Part shown: positions 63,400 through 64,000 of the stretch, one piece after another
Position numbering within the stretch: the first letter of the stretch is position 1
Layout of the letters: the number at the start of each line of letters is the position of its first letter
Assembly (NCBI GenBank): GCA_014860745.1
Contig: JACZJC010000021.1
Location: 1 to 64,000 of the forward strand
Direction of reading: 5' to 3'
DNA length: 64,000 nt
Source of the DNA: Anaerolineales bacterium
Lineage (GTDB): Bacteria; Chloroflexota; Anaerolineae; Anaerolineales; Villigracilaceae
Made by a program: the position numbers and the translations under genes
The notes under the pieces: generated by a model
What the model saw: only the letters and a program-made list of their open reading frames with translations
What the model was told of the DNA's origin: nothing
Database searches by the model: none

Positions 63400-64000
63400 T
63401 CGTTGTTGTCGATTATGGTGTTGGCAATCTCGGTTCGATTGTCAACATGTTCAAGAAGGTGGGAGCGAAGGCGGTCGCTTCCTCTGACCATTCCGTGATT
63501 CGATCTGCGGAAAAATTGATTCTGCCCGGGGTCGGCGCGTTCGATGCCGCCATGCGGAAATTCCACGAGACTGGGCTGGTTCCAGTGGTGGGTGAGCTGG
63601 TGCTGGAGAAGAAAATTCCCGTGCTCGGCCTTTGCGTTGGACTCCAACTCATGACGAATGGAAGTGAAGAGGGTCAGCTGGCAGGCCTGGGCTGGTTCGA
63701 TGCGGATACGGTCCGCTTCAAATTCGACGAGGAACATGCCCATCTCAAAGTCCCCCACATGGGCTGGAACTCGGTGCACGTCCGTCGCCAGCATCCCCTG
63801 GTTGCAGATTGGGATGAAGAGTCTCGTTTTTATTTTGTGCATTCCTTTCATGTGGTCGCAAAAGAGATGGATGCCGTGCTTGCCGAAACCGAATATGGGG
63901 TGATCATTCATTCCGTTTTGGGCCGGGGCAACATCATGGGCACGCAGTTCCACCCGGAGAAAAGCCACCGATTCGGGATGCGCCTGCTGAAGAATTTCGC
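63396..64000 (+). CDS. hisH: Imidazole glycerol phosphate synthase glutaminase subunit HisH, partial at window edge
   Basis: Class I glutaminase that releases ammonia for a partner synthase. 201 codons are present with no stop, so the gene is nearly complete (usual length about 200-210). The nucleophile is Cys80 in VLGLCVGLQLM; the His-Glu pair is His186 and Glu188 in TQFHPEKS. VVDYGVGNLGSI (4-15), ILPGVGAFDAAM and PHMGWNSV are standard HisH motifs. Its overlap with the AsnB-like gene places it in the glycan locus. It is likely the second-copy HisH that, with HisF, feeds amidine formation on diacetamido sugars, as known for Pseudomonas O antigen. Confidence 0.9.
   Translation, partial: MIVVVDYGVGNLGSIVNMFKKVGAKAVASSDHSVIRSAEKLILPGVGAFDAAMRKFHETGLVPVVGELVLEKKIPVLGLCVGLQLMTNGSEEGQLAGLGWFDADTVRFKFDEEHAHLKVPHMGWNSVHVRRQHPLVADWDEESRFYFVHSFHVVAKEMDAVLAETEYGVIIHSVLGRGNIMGTQFHPEKSHRFGMRLLKNF

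Overview
The window looks like the chromosome of a Chloroflexota bacterium, probably class Anaerolineae. This is inferred from an LLM-class F420-dependent oxidoreductase, a DUF951 protein, moderate GC, and many short dispersed inverted repeats of the kind common in that group. No rRNA or tRNA gene, transposase or CRISPR array was seen.

The first 16.4 kb is housekeeping. On the minus strand lie msrB-msrA (msrA cut by the window edge), a TPR membrane protein, clpC, a membrane/lipid operon (VTT protein, PlsC-like acyltransferase, GT4 glycosyltransferase), a membrane sensor with GAF and helix-turn-helix domains, a MazG-like pyrophosphohydrolase, an F420-dependent oxidoreductase, an M42 aminopeptidase and a thioesterase. 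On the plus strand follow a DUF951 protein, a GT4 enzyme, tsaE-tsaB-rimI and a family 4 uracil-DNA glycosylase.

From 16.5 kb to the right edge runs one very large surface-polysaccharide locus, almost all on the plus strand. It can be read as modules. (1) wbpA-type UDP-GlcNAc dehydrogenase, UDP-uronate 4-epimerase, Wzx-type flippase and GT4 (16.5-21.4 kb). (2) A minus-strand insert with a lipoprotein and a diguanylate cyclase (21.6-24.7 kb). (3) Large integral membrane proteins of GT-C type, gmd, a polyprenol-phosphate GT2, a GtrA/AglD-like membrane protein and a GT4 (24.8-36.7 kb). (4) A MarR/EPS-type regulator with wbpB-wbpD-wbpE (36.8-39.9 kb). (5) An ABC exporter wzm-wzt followed by decoration and nonulosonate genes: SGNH-like protein, TylF-type methyltransferase, neuB, aldehyde dehydrogenase, CMP-sugar synthetase, transketolase, a GT-B-like protein, a methyltransferase and a carbamoyltransferase (40-53.3 kb). 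(6) A new transcription unit of glycosyltransferases, rmd, a LegB-like dehydratase, a sugar nucleotidyltransferase, an AsnB-type amidotransferase and hisH (53.4 kb to the edge).

Together these genes predict UDP-2,3-diacetamido-uronic acids (wbpA/B/D/E), a possible uronamide or amidine (asnB, hisH), GDP-D-rhamnose or a related 6-deoxyhexose (gmd, rmd), and a CMP-activated nonulosonic acid (neuB and a CMP transferase). The product would be methylated and carbamoylated and exported by the ABC system, a flippase, or both.

The most notable regulatory signal is a shared palindrome, AATTCAG-N3-CTGAATT. It is perfect at the promoter of the MarR-like regulator and at the gmd promoter, and degenerate ahead of wzm-wzt. 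All three copies sit at the same distance from the proposed -10 box, which suggests a local regulon. Other points of interest are the neuB / aldehyde dehydrogenase / CMP-transferase / transketolase block, short repeats inserted in frame within three proteins, and two divergent promoters that appear to give leaderless mRNAs.
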